Shown here: positions 41,889-49,858 of the stretch, piece by piece
How positions within the stretch are numbered: position 1 is the first letter of the stretch
How the letters are laid out: each line of letters begins with the position of its first letter
DNA from: Streptomyces montanisoli
GTDB taxonomy: Bacteria > Actinomycetota > Actinomycetes > Streptomycetales > Streptomycetaceae
Length of the DNA stretch: 64,000 bases
Direction of reading: 5' to 3'
NCBI RefSeq assembly: GCF_017813245.1
Contig: NZ_JAGIQL010000001.1
Span: forward strand, 62,001-126,000
Notes under the pieces: generated by a model
What the model saw: only the letters and a program-made list of their open reading frames with translations
What the model was told of the DNA's origin: nothing
Databases searched by the model: none
Translations under genes and position numbers: made by a program

Positions 41889-44101
41889 GCCTCGTCCCCC
41901 GTCTCAGTGCGGAGGGCGGGAACGACCTCGAGGGGTGCCGCGGGTTGCGTCATCAAGGGTTGGTTGCTGTGCATCTCCGAGCGTGTCTCTCGTGGGTCGT
42001 TCCAGCGCAGAATGAGGCGCTCGCGCAGGTTGACGACCGACTGTGAGGTGTATCCCGTACCGGCCCGACCGGCGATGAAAGTGGACAGCGGGCCTGACAT
42101 CCAGTGTTCGCGGATGACGCGGTTGAGCACCTCCACCACTGCGTCAGCGTCGAGCGAGCCGTCAGCCACGGCTTCGGCCCAAGCGCTCAGGACTTCCTCG
42201 CAACGTGGTTCCAGAGTCGGCACGGATAGAGCTGCGGACCAGCCCTGTACGAGTTCATCGGCTGTGTCCGTGTACTCCAGGGCATTGGCCAGCAGCAGGG
42301 TCGCCACGGGATAGTCGGCCGAGGGACGGAGTAGGGCCAGGACGGCCCGGCATGCGGCAAGATGGTTCCGGTCGTCCGGTTGCTGGTAGTCAGTAAGCCA
42401 TCTGTTGGCCGTGGCCCATACGCGTGGCAGCAGCTGGACATCTGAGCCCATGGCGCGCAGGACTTCCTCGGCGACGGATACTGCGCTGTCGTGTTCGGGA
42501 CGGCCCAGTACCCAGCGCAGGCAGGTGAGTGCCTGGCGGGGATATTCCTTCGAGAAGGGTCCCTGGCACACCACTGCGGCTACGGTGGCGTTGGCCCGGG
42601 ATTCCTGGCCGGCCCAGGACCGCAGTCTCGTACGGGCTTCCTGGCCGAGGGCGGGGTCCCTGGCGACGCGTGCGAGCAGACGGGATGCGCCGTCTTGGCC
42701 GGCGTCGCCAGTCGCGGCCCATGATTGGGCGACGTCCAGTGGGCGCAGGTCACGTTCGTCCACGGCGAGTTGGGCGAGCAGATCCGCGATCTGCAGGATC
42801 CGCGCGGCGCCGGGCTTCTTGGGTGCCGTGAGCTGCTTGATCCACTGGATCAGGCCGGGCTGGATATCACTGAGCTGGCGCCAGAAATGCCCCAGCACTG
42901 CGACCGGGTACCCGGGCAGATGGCGGAAGGAGACTCGCTGCCCGTCGATCTTCGCCTGGATTGCCTCAAGTCGCGTAACGAGGTCGCGGCCGGTGAGAAT
43001 GTCCCGGATGCCGCGCTTCCTCTGGTCATCGAGCAGCAGACGTGCCCCATCCAGGACCTCGGCGGGACTGAGTCCTTCCAGCATCACGGCTGCCAGCAGC
43101 AACGCTCTGTCGTCCGCGCTGTCCTGTGTTTCGCGGAAGACGGTACTGACCCGTTCACGCCAGCGCAGTACGAGGTCGCGGGCGTCCTTGACGGTGCCGC
43201 CCGAGTCGCTGATGCGGCTGAGTTCAAGAGCAAGTGCCGCGGCGTCGCCCGGCTGCATGTCGGCGCGCAGGAGGCCGGTAAGGGGTGCCCAACGGTCCAC
43301 ACCATCAGGCCCGTCACCTCCCCTGCTGGCTTCCCGGACGCTTTCCTGCATCCATCCGCGGCGTGCGGCCCCCGGATAAAGCCGTTCGATATGGCGACGC
43401 GCGATCCGGTTGCCCGGGGGCGCGCTGACGGCCCGGACGACGTTGCGCCCCAAGACCGGGTCGTTCTCGGGCCAGCCGTGCTCGCCGACGACCACAACAA
43501 GATAGGAACCCCTCTTCCGCAGGGTCTCAGCATGAGCGAGGAACTTCCTGGCCGTGACGTCCGGTCTCTCCCAGCGCGCGCTCTCGCCCGAGACATCAAG
43601 CAGGTATCCCCGGCCGGGCTCAGCGGGGAGCAGGAATTTGTCCTTCTCGACCGACTCCCAGTCCGGCAGCACGTGCTCAAGACGCAGCCGTAGCCTCGAC
43701 CCGCCGATTCCGGGCAGTATGGGGCGCAACTCCGATAGGGCGCGCAGTCCCGCGCCGGTCTTGCCCGTCCCGGGTGGACCGGCGATCACGACCACCCGCT
43801 CGTCGCAGCCGAGCATCGTCAGCACTCCAGGAGCGGTCGCGATCTCCTTGCCCTCGCCGTCTTCGGCGACCCAAGCGCGGCGGATCGCATCGATTTCCGC
43901 CGAGGGCACGGGCTCCGTAGGCAGGGGATCTTGCTGGTGCAGGTTGATGTCTCGCCCGGCCTGCAGCAGAGTCGAGTAGGTGTTGTTGGCGGCGTGGATC
44001 CCGCCGCCGGACGCATGGTTGCCGGACGGCACAGTAAACGAGGGCACTGCTGGCTCACACGCTTGGATTGCGAGGCGGAACCCCATAGTTGATGCCCCCA
44101 C
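41885..44101 (-). CDS. P-loop ATPase with N-terminal amyloid-like motif (NLR-like)
   Basis: Protein of about 738 residues. Near the N-terminus (about residues 39-54) stands ANNTYSTLLQAGRDINLH, which resembles bacterial amyloid signalling motifs. The ATPase follows, with Walker A VVVIAGPPGTGKTGAG (about 105-120) and a hydrophobic strand SYLVVVVGEHGWPENDPV. The C-terminal 450 residues are helical and repeat-like (RILQIADLLAQLAVDERDLR, NHLAACRAVLALLRPSADYP), suited to sensing. The start is a GTG at 44101 or an ATG at 44086; either overlaps the upstream effector-like gene. The layout matches NLR proteins that switch a partner through matching amyloid motifs. Confidence 0.75.
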   Translation of the reverse strand: MGASTMGFRLAIQACEPAVPSFTVPSGNHASGGGIHAANNTYSTLLQAGRDINLHQQDPLPTEPVPSAEIDAIRRAWVAEDGEGKEIATAPGVLTMLGCDERVVVIAGPPGTGKTGAGLRALSELRPILPGIGGSRLRLRLEHVLPDWESVEKDKFLLPAEPGRGYLLDVSGESARWERPDVTARKFLAHAETLRKRGSYLVVVVGEHGWPENDPVLGRNVVRAVSAPPGNRIARRHIERLYPGAARRGWMQESVREASRGGDGPDGVDRWAPLTGLLRADMQPGDAAALALELSRISDSGGTVKDARDLVLRWRERVSTVFRETQDSADDRALLLAAVMLEGLSPAEVLDGARLLLDDQRKRGIRDILTGRDLVTRLEAIQAKIDGQRVSFRHLPGYPVAVLGHFWRQLSDIQPGLIQWIKQLTAPKKPGAARILQIADLLAQLAVDERDLRPLDVAQSWAATGDAGQDGASRLLARVARDPALGQEARTRLRSWAGQESRANATVAAVVCQGPFSKEYPRQALTCLRWVLGRPEHDSAVSVAEEVLRAMGSDVQLLPRVWATANRWLTDYQQPDDRNHLAACRAVLALLRPSADYPVATLLLANALEYTDTADELVQGWSAALSVPTLEPRCEEVLSAWAEAVADGSLDADAVVEVLNRVIREHWMSGPLSTFIAGRAGTGYTSQSVVNLRERLILRWNDPRETRSEMHSNQPLMTQPAAPLEVVPALRTETGDEA

Positions 44102-44507
44102 TGCCAGCGTCCAGGTTGCCGGACGCCTGCAGGATCTGGCTGTTGCTGTTGTTCTGAGCGGTCAATGCCGGGGCGCCCGCCGGTAGCGGGCCGTCCGGGG
44201 CCGGCAGAAGTGCCCCCAACTCCTCGCTCATGTCGGGGTAGCGGTCCAGATAGGCGGCGAGTTGCAGGACGAGTCGTTGCTTCAGCTGGTTGCGCAGATC
44301 GTCGCGGTGTTCCTCCGCCGCCTCGCTCAAGGTCTGCTCCGCGGTGTCGAGCAGCTCCAGCTGCCGATCCACGGTCGGCTTCCCATCGCGCCTGAAGAAG
44401 CGGGCTAGCGCTCCGCGCAACGTTACCCAGCCGCCCCGGGCCATCTCCGCCGCCACGGCAGTCGCCACTGGCACAGCCACTGCCATCGCGTCCAGTTCCG
44501 CTGTCAA
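44055..44507 (-). CDS. small helical effector-like protein with C-terminal amyloid-like motif
   Basis: Protein of 150 residues from the TTG at 44507, which has GAGGGGG 5 bases upstream. The N-terminal 100 residues are helical (MAVAVPVATAVAAEMARGGW, LRGALARFFRRDGKPTVDRQ, LNQLKQRLVLQLAAYLDRYPD-like) and fit the small Streptomyces proteins with a Bell-type domain. The C-terminus holds QNNSNSQILQASGNLDAG (about residues 118-134), similar to the motif ANNTYSTLLQAGRDINLH in the protein encoded next. In such pairs the ATPase templates amyloid assembly of the small protein, which then attacks the membrane. That role is inferred here. Confidence 0.72.
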   Translation of the reverse strand: MTAELDAMAVAVPVATAVAAEMARGGWVTLRGALARFFRRDGKPTVDRQLELLDTAEQTLSEAAEEHRDDLRNQLKQRLVLQLAAYLDRYPDMSEELGALLPAPDGPLPAGAPALTAQNNSNSQILQASGNLDAGSGGINYGVPPRNPSV

Positions 44508-44682
44508 CGTTCCCCCTCGTTCCCGTTCGAAAGTCGTCGCTTCACGGCCGGAGAACAGTCTGCGATCAGCCATGCACACAGGGCAGCAATATGGGGAAGT
44601 GTGACGGAAACGGATCTGGTTGGCCGCCGCGATCACACGGCGCATGCGCTGCCCGAAATAAGCCACTCCATGAAGAACCAAT

Positions 44683-45347
44683 TCACCTGCCGCCCTTGTG
44701 GAGGGGACTGGCGATCGGGTGTTCGGAGCAAATCGAGCCATGGTGGTGTGAGACACGTGAAGCCGGAATTAGAGCGCGGCAATTGTCAAGATGGCTGAAT
44801 TCGAGCCCCCGCCACGCTGTGGCAGCCGCTGGGTAAACCGTGTCCACCCAGCGGAGCAGGCGGCCGATCAACAGCCGACCGACCCCGCCCCGTCCACGCC
44901 ACGCCGGAGTGATCCGCACGCGGTCGATGATGACGACCTGGTCAGCGCTCACCAGGCACTCCTCCAGATCGGAGTGCAAGCCGAGATCTCCCGACTTGTC
45001 GAAGAGCGGTGAGAAGTGCTCGTAGTCGGCGTCGCGCGAGTCCAGCGACTCGTAGGCGTTCCCGATGCGACACAGGTCCAGCGTGAGGCCGACATTGCGA
45101 GGATCGTCAACTCCTGGCGCTCACCCCGGGACGTCTGGGCCAGCGATATGCCAGGTGCAAGGAGGCGTGCGTTGTCGGCCGCGGTCTCTTCGCCATCCGG
45201 CAGGACGGCGCGGCAACCACATTCCAGCGCCGCCGAGTCGTCGTGGGCATCCGACGCGACCAGAGTGGCGGCGCAGTCGAAACGTAACTCTAGCCGGCTG
45301 AGACACGACAGGAGTTCCACCCCGGCGGGCGTCCGTCTTGGGGCCAC
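44683..45347 (-). pseudogene. frameshifted GNAT acetyltransferase remnant
   Basis: The frame ending at 44683 carries VVIIDRVRITPAWRGRGGVG and RLLIGRLLRWVDTV, the acetyl-CoA-binding motif of GNAT enzymes. Upstream this frame meets a stop near 45124 without a usable start, while plausible N-terminal sequence (LELRFDCAATLVASDAHDDS) continues in another frame up to 45347. The C-terminus after VDTVYP also loses the match. So the gene appears frameshifted and truncated. Confidence 0.5.
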
Positions 45348-45504
45348 ACGCTAGCCACGAGCGCTGTCGCACGGGAGGTGGTTCCTGGGATGGGTGGAAA
45401 ACCTCTCGGCAGGGCACGGCGCAAGTGGTGCAAGGTGGTGCGCCGCGCGCCCCCGATCAGGGCATTCGTGCGAGATGGGGCACGCGGAGGGCACGGCAGG
45501 CTCC

Positions 45505-45599
45505 GAGAGGTCTAGACAACAAACAGCCCCGGGCCGTTGGCCTGGGGCTTTTCCTTGGAGCGGGTGACGAGAATCGAACTCGCGCTCTGAGCTTGGGAA
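45505..45599. repeat. middle att copy with integrase flank and terminator
   Basis: GAGAGGTCTAGACAAC (45505), a terminator hairpin (45525-45549) and the 41-base tRNA part (45559-45599) repeat, with a few changes, the block 58240-58335. It is the junction between two tandem elements: right end of the 12.4-45.6 kb block and left end of the 45.6-58.3 kb element. The tRNA itself is not complete here. Confidence 0.85.
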
Positions 45600-45746
45600 T
45601 CGCGGGCTGAAGCGCCGCTATTGATGCCCTGACCTGCACAGATGCCTGCGCGGTCGCCTCGCGCGAGCGGGGCAAATGCCCTGCTCGTGTCCGTGGCTCA
45701 CCGTACGTTCTGGTGCGCGTCTGGTGCGGCGGGTACGGTCGATTGC

Positions 45747-46673
45747 ATGACCTCGGAGGCGGCCGGCGGGCCGGTTGGACGACAGGAGTTCACGGCGGGG
45801 ACGGCTGGCGCGTCGTTGCGTGAGGCGTGCGCGGCCGCCGGCGTCGACGCCTCTGGCGCAGAGCTGCTGCGGCTGGGGTCGAACGCCGTGTACCGGCTCC
45901 CGTCCGCTCCGGTTATCGTCCGCATCGCCCGTGACGTGGACGCGGCCGAGGACATGCAACGGGCGGTCGCGGTGGCGCGCTGGTTGGCGTCGCAGGACTT
46001 CCCGGCGACTCGGATACTGCCTCGCATCGAGCAGCCGCTGACTGCGGCTGGCCGGGTGGTGACGTTCTGGGAGAGCGCGCAGGAGCGCGAGGAATACGCG
46101 ACGGTCGCGGAGCTGGCCGACCTGCTCAAGCGCCTGCACTGGCTGGACGAGCCGGAGACGCTGCACCTGTCGTACTTCGATCCCGTCGGCAAGCTGTGGT
46201 CATCGCTGCGCGCCATGCGCGGGGTGGCGCCCGAAGACGCGGCGTTCCTGGAGCAGCGGGTCGTACGCCTGGCCAAGGAGTACGAGCGGCTGGACTTCGT
46301 GCTCCCGTTCGGGATGATCCACGGTGACGCCAACGTGGGCAACGTGCTGCGCCACCGCGACGGGCAAGCCATCCTCATCGACCTCGACGGCTTCACTCTC
46401 GCGCCGCGGGAGTGGGACCTGATCCTGACCGCGATCTACTACGACCGCTTCGGCTGGCACACGCGCACGGAGTATGAGGGATTCGTCCACCACTACGGCT
46501 TCGACGTTATGAACTGGCCCGGGTACTCGGTCCTGGCTGACGTCCGTGAGTTGATGATGGTTCTCTGGATGGGCCAGCAGGTTGCCGACAGCGCCAAGTC
46601 AGCGGCGGAGTTCGGGCGACGGGTGGAGACGTTGCGCACGGATGGAAGCCGCAAGGAGTGGAGTCCCTTCTGA
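45747..46673 (+). CDS. aminoglycoside-phosphotransferase-fold kinase-like protein
   Basis: Protein of 308 residues. Kinase-like features: the nucleotide-lobe strand VYRLPSAPVIVRIARDVD, the catalytic loop MIHGDANVGNVL (H-G-D-x-x-x-x-N) and the metal motif ILIDLDGF. The substrate is not known; APH-fold proteins phosphorylate antibiotics, sugars or other small molecules. The ATG at 45747 has no clear ribosome binding site, so the message may be leaderless. It is the first gene inside the left end of the conjugative element and converges with an XRE regulator gene. Confidence 0.85.
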   Translation: MTSEAAGGPVGRQEFTAGTAGASLREACAAAGVDASGAELLRLGSNAVYRLPSAPVIVRIARDVDAAEDMQRAVAVARWLASQDFPATRILPRIEQPLTAAGRVVTFWESAQEREEYATVAELADLLKRLHWLDEPETLHLSYFDPVGKLWSSLRAMRGVAPEDAAFLEQRVVRLAKEYERLDFVLPFGMIHGDANVGNVLRHRDGQAILIDLDGFTLAPREWDLILTAIYYDRFGWHTRTEYEGFVHHYGFDVMNWPGYSVLADVRELMMVLWMGQQVADSAKSAAEFGRRVETLRTDGSRKEWSPF

Positions 46674-46683
46674 GGGCGTTGCC

Positions 46684-48063
46684 TCAGGCCCCCACCGCAG
46701 AGGCCAGCCACAGCCGGTTGTCGGCTGCCTGTTCCATGATGTCGCGCTGTGCCGCTGAGGGACCGAGGGCGTCGAGGTGCTGGCGGAACTCCGTGAGGTA
46801 GGCGACGCAGCGGGCCGACTTGAGCTGTTCGCCGAGGTCGAGCGCATCGAGCGCCACCCGGCACGCTTCCTCGGTGTCGCCCGCGTGCAGGTGGGCGTCC
46901 GCGAGAACCATGGTCGCGAAGAAGTCGCTCCGCACGTGGCTGCCGCTCATGGCGTTCTCGGCGTGCTCGACCGCTTGCCGGGCCCGCCGTACGTCGCGGA
47001 AGCAGTGGGCCGTCTCAGCGGCCAGCTCTGCGGCGTCGAAGTACGTGATCCACTCGGGTTCGTCGCTCGCGTTCGAGGCGTCCAGGGCCTTGGCGGCCTC
47101 GCTGAGCGCCGTCTCGGTTGCGCGGCGGTCTCCGGTGCGGGCGAGCGCGCGGGCCTCCATGGCGTGGAACTGCGCTCGTAGCGTCGGCGTGGCAACACCC
47201 GAGATGCCCATCAGGGCAGCACGGGCGAGCGTCGCGGCGTGGGTGTACTGCCCGAGGAACGTGGCCTGGTGACTCATCGCGGACAGGATGCTCCCTGCGA
47301 GCCGCCGATCGGTGCCGTCCTGGGCGAGCCGTAGCGCCTGGAGGAAGTAGCGCTGCGCGAGGCCGTGGTGTCCTGCGTCGTACGACATCCAACCGGCCAA
47401 CAGCGTGGCCTCCGCGACCGTCGAGAACAGAGCTCGACCGACTGTGTCCGTGTACCGCCCCTTGAGCAGCGGGGCCACGTCTCGGCTGAGGTACTGGATG
47501 ACGGACTGCCGCGCGTGGTCTCCGCCGAACTGGTCATCCAAGCCGGCGAACATGTCACTGGTCGTCTTGATCACGGACACGTCGGCCAGCCCGACCTTCG
47601 GGGCACGTTCGTTGCTGTGCGCGGTGAAGGAGGCCTCTGGCGCGACGAGCCAACGAAGTGATGCTTCGTTCCATGCCGGTTCGGACGGTTCCGCCTGGAG
47701 CAGCGGCTCGTAGCCGTTCAGATCGGCACGCCACAGGCGGTCGACCGTAGCGATAGCCACATCGGGGCTCGTGGGGTAAGCCGCGTCCAGCAGGTGCGCG
47801 TCGGTGCTGCTCAGGTGGTTGAGCCCAAGCTCGGCGGCCGACAGATCGAGCGCGGTACAGAGCAGGGGGCCGTAGAACTCATCGGGCGTGCTGTGGCCGT
47901 TCTCCCAACTGGCGATGCGCCGCTTGACGCTGGCGTCGGTGGGTAGCGCCTGGCCGTGTTGGGCGGACGCTCGCCGTAGCTCGTTGACCAGGCGGAGCTG
48001 GCTCCAACCGCGCCGAGTCCGAGCATCCCGTAACCGGCTTCCGACGGACGGCGGTGTGGCCAT
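46684..48063 (-). CDS. XRE-family regulator with TPR-like domain
   Basis: Protein of 459 residues from the ATG at 48063 (MATPPSVGSRLRDARTRRGW). The helix-turn-helix region is SQLRLVNELRRASAQHG and SVKRRIASWENGHSTPDEFY. The rest is helical repeats (QRYFLQALRLAQDGTDRRLA, ATLARAALMGISGVATPTLR) as in sensors of small signals. An in-frame start at 48150 is less likely. It sits next to the phosphotransferase-type gene, a common pair in Streptomyces. Confidence 0.85.
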   Translation of the reverse strand: MATPPSVGSRLRDARTRRGWSQLRLVNELRRASAQHGQALPTDASVKRRIASWENGHSTPDEFYGPLLCTALDLSAAELGLNHLSSTDAHLLDAAYPTSPDVAIATVDRLWRADLNGYEPLLQAEPSEPAWNEASLRWLVAPEASFTAHSNERAPKVGLADVSVIKTTSDMFAGLDDQFGGDHARQSVIQYLSRDVAPLLKGRYTDTVGRALFSTVAEATLLAGWMSYDAGHHGLAQRYFLQALRLAQDGTDRRLAGSILSAMSHQATFLGQYTHAATLARAALMGISGVATPTLRAQFHAMEARALARTGDRRATETALSEAAKALDASNASDEPEWITYFDAAELAAETAHCFRDVRRARQAVEHAENAMSGSHVRSDFFATMVLADAHLHAGDTEEACRVALDALDLGEQLKSARCVAYLTEFRQHLDALGPSAAQRDIMEQAADNRLWLASAVGA

Positions 48064-48210
48064 GCGTCTGTACCTCCCCGAGGGTCCGCATACGAGGCCC
48101 GTTTCTGCGCTGCTCACCAACTCTACGTAACCGGACGGACACTTGAACACCCTGTTTGGCGCTCACAAGCGGGCCAGGGCCGATGACGGGTGCTGACGCG
48201 CGCCTCGCCA

Positions 48211-48240
48211 CCTCGTCATCCCTCGTCACCTCTCGTCATC
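48211..48240. promoter_or_regulatory. three tandem 10-bp repeats upstream of primase-like gene
   Basis: CCTCGTCATC, CCTCGTCACC and TCTCGTCATC lie head to tail with exact 10-base spacing, between the divergent XRE gene and the gene at 48317. One helical turn per unit suggests a binding array for a regulator on one face of the DNA. The rest of the intergenic region shows no gene. Confidence 0.5.
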
Positions 48241-48316
48241 TCCCCAGCTCAGGGCCGAGACAGGAGTCTGTTCGTACGGCGGCCGAACCGGGCCGATAGA
48301 GAAGCGTCCGACCGAG

Positions 48317-48895
48317 GTGGATGACGTGCAGAGGATGACCAAGCGGGGCATGCAGTGGCTGTCCGCTGTCGCCGAGGACCCCGAACTGTGCCGTAAGTAC
48401 TGGGCGGACGACCTTCGGCGTCCGTACGCCCTGCCCGTCGGTGTGGCCTTCGAGATGGTGGTGACAGACCAGCGTCTCGGCGTCGAGGTCTTCGACCAAC
48501 TGGAGCGCAGGAACATGCCGGTCGGGCCGGTGATGGCCGACCGAGGGAGTAGGCAGGTGGGATTCTTCCTGCCGCTCAAAGCCCGGGACCGCTTCGCCCG
48601 GCTCGTCGGCCGGGAGACGGACACGCCCCCGGCGTACCGTTACCTGGACCGCGGCTCGCACGTCGTCGTCCCGGGCCCGATCCCCATGGCGGACGACCGC
48701 TACCAGTGGCTGCGCGCGCCCAACCGTCGGCCCGAAAGCAGCCCGCTGCGCACCGCTTCCCTGGCCGTGATGCTGGTCGCCTCCGCTGTCCTGCTGGAGC
48801 GAGCCGACCACTACGGCGAGCACTGCGCCGATGTCCAGGCCGTGAACGGCGGGCCGGCCGAAGTGGGAGAGCAGGTGGTCGGCCGTGCCGAATGA
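48317..48895 (+). CDS. primase/polymerase-like (prim-pol N-terminal) element protein
   Basis: Protein of 192 residues. The pattern GMQWLSAVAEDPELCRKYW, FEMVVTDQRLGVEVFDQLER, GPVMADRGSRQVGFFLPLKA and RYLDRGSHVVVPGPIPMADD recalls the N-terminal part of bifunctional primase/polymerase-type proteins common in Streptomyces elements. The acidic catalytic residues of an active primase are not obvious, so a regulatory role is possible. The GTG at 48317 or ATG at 48335 may be the start. It overlaps the next gene by 11 bases. Confidence 0.65.
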   Translation: MDDVQRMTKRGMQWLSAVAEDPELCRKYWADDLRRPYALPVGVAFEMVVTDQRLGVEVFDQLERRNMPVGPVMADRGSRQVGFFLPLKARDRFARLVGRETDTPPAYRYLDRGSHVVVPGPIPMADDRYQWLRAPNRRPESSPLRTASLAVMLVASAVLLERADHYGEHCADVQAVNGGPAEVGEQVVGRAE

Positions 48896-49169
48896 CGACG
48901 AACGTTCGGATGCGGCGCACTGGTCGCCGCTGGACACGGAGGAGTGGTACGCGGCGCGGGCGGCCGCCTCCTCGCTGAGGGACATCCTGACGGCGGCGGG
49001 CATGGCAAGGGACTTCCCTTACCTGCGTGCCGACCTCAACGCCTTCGGGCACGGCCTCATCGACCTGGGGCGCATTTCTCCGGCTACCGCCGAACGCCTG
49101 GCCGAACTCGTACGTCGGGCTTTGCGCTGCGAATGCGACACGGGCGAGACCCGCCGCACCTCGAACTGA
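48885..49169 (+). CDS. small element protein A (tandem paralogue)
   Basis: Protein of 94 residues (GTG start overlapping the previous gene). The core RAAASSLRDILTAAGMARDF, then PYLRADLNAFGHGLIDLGRI and ATAERLAELVRRAL, is matched step by step by the next protein. The family was not recognised; small helical proteins at this place are usual in such elements. Confidence 0.7.
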   Translation: MPNDDERSDAAHWSPLDTEEWYAARAAASSLRDILTAAGMARDFPYLRADLNAFGHGLIDLGRISPATAERLAELVRRALRCECDTGETRRTSN

Positions 49170-49187
49170 TCGACAGGGAGAACCAAG

Positions 49188-49481
49188 ATGGCAGACCTCA
49201 TGGACCCGCGCCGCGTCGTCGCTCGACGTGCAGAGAACCTGTCCGAAGCGCGGCCGTACGTGCGAGGTTGGGGGCAGGCCAAGCGAGCAGCGGAAGCGCT
49301 GGCGCAGCAGCTCCGAGCTGCGGGCCTGGAGACGGACTTCCCCGGCCTCAAGGCTGACGTGTCGGTCTTCGGGGACGGCCTGGTCTGCCTGGGCACCCTC
49401 GGCCCGGACGCGGCCGAACTGCTGGCGCGCCTGGTCGCCGTTGGCCTCTCCGCGGAGATGGCCGAACGGGCGGCCGGGTGA
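49188..49481 (+). CDS. small element protein B (tandem paralogue)
   Basis: Protein of 97 residues with RAAEALAQQLRAAGLETDFP, GLKADVSVFGDGLVCLGTLG and AAELLARLVAVGL, which align with protein A. The ATG follows AGGGAGAACC. Tandem duplication followed by divergence is the likely origin. The function is unknown. Confidence 0.72.
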   Translation: MADLMDPRRVVARRAENLSEARPYVRGWGQAKRAAEALAQQLRAAGLETDFPGLKADVSVFGDGLVCLGTLGPDAAELLARLVAVGLSAEMAERAAG

Positions 49482-49858
49482 TCGAACCGCCCAGACGCCC
49501 CGGCGTCATAGACACCGACTGACGAGAGCCTCACTCCGCCGAAACTGGCGCAGCGGGGCTTTCGCGTGTCTGGACTCGTGTGGCGCAGCCGCGCCCGGCG
49601 GCCGGCCGGGACCGGCGCCCCAGCGCCGCAGCCCGGACGAGTCGCTGGGCCAATAGAGCCGGACCTCATCTTCCCGAAGCAGTGCGGGCAGGGAGCGATC
49701 TGCGGTTCAAGGGAAGCCAAGCCTTGTGCGGGGCTGTCGACTGGCTACCCACTCCTGACACGGCCCCTTCGTCCCGAGCTTGGGCAGCACAGTCCGCCGT
49801 CGAGGGCCGTTGTCAAGCGGCTGCGGTAGTGATGGTTTTCAACTTCAGACAGTGGCAA
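49482..49858. other. gap before the ATPase/DUF4145 pair
   Basis: No supported gene. A weak hairpin near 49530-49560 may end the upstream operon. Composition drops towards AT from about 49830 on, where the ATPase gene ends. Confidence 0.35.

Noticed and set aside
45338-45610. Open frame ending in [15 protein letters not shown]
   Set aside because: The C-terminus is simply the tRNA-Gly 3' part and terminator read as protein; this is a well-known false gene at tRNA junctions.
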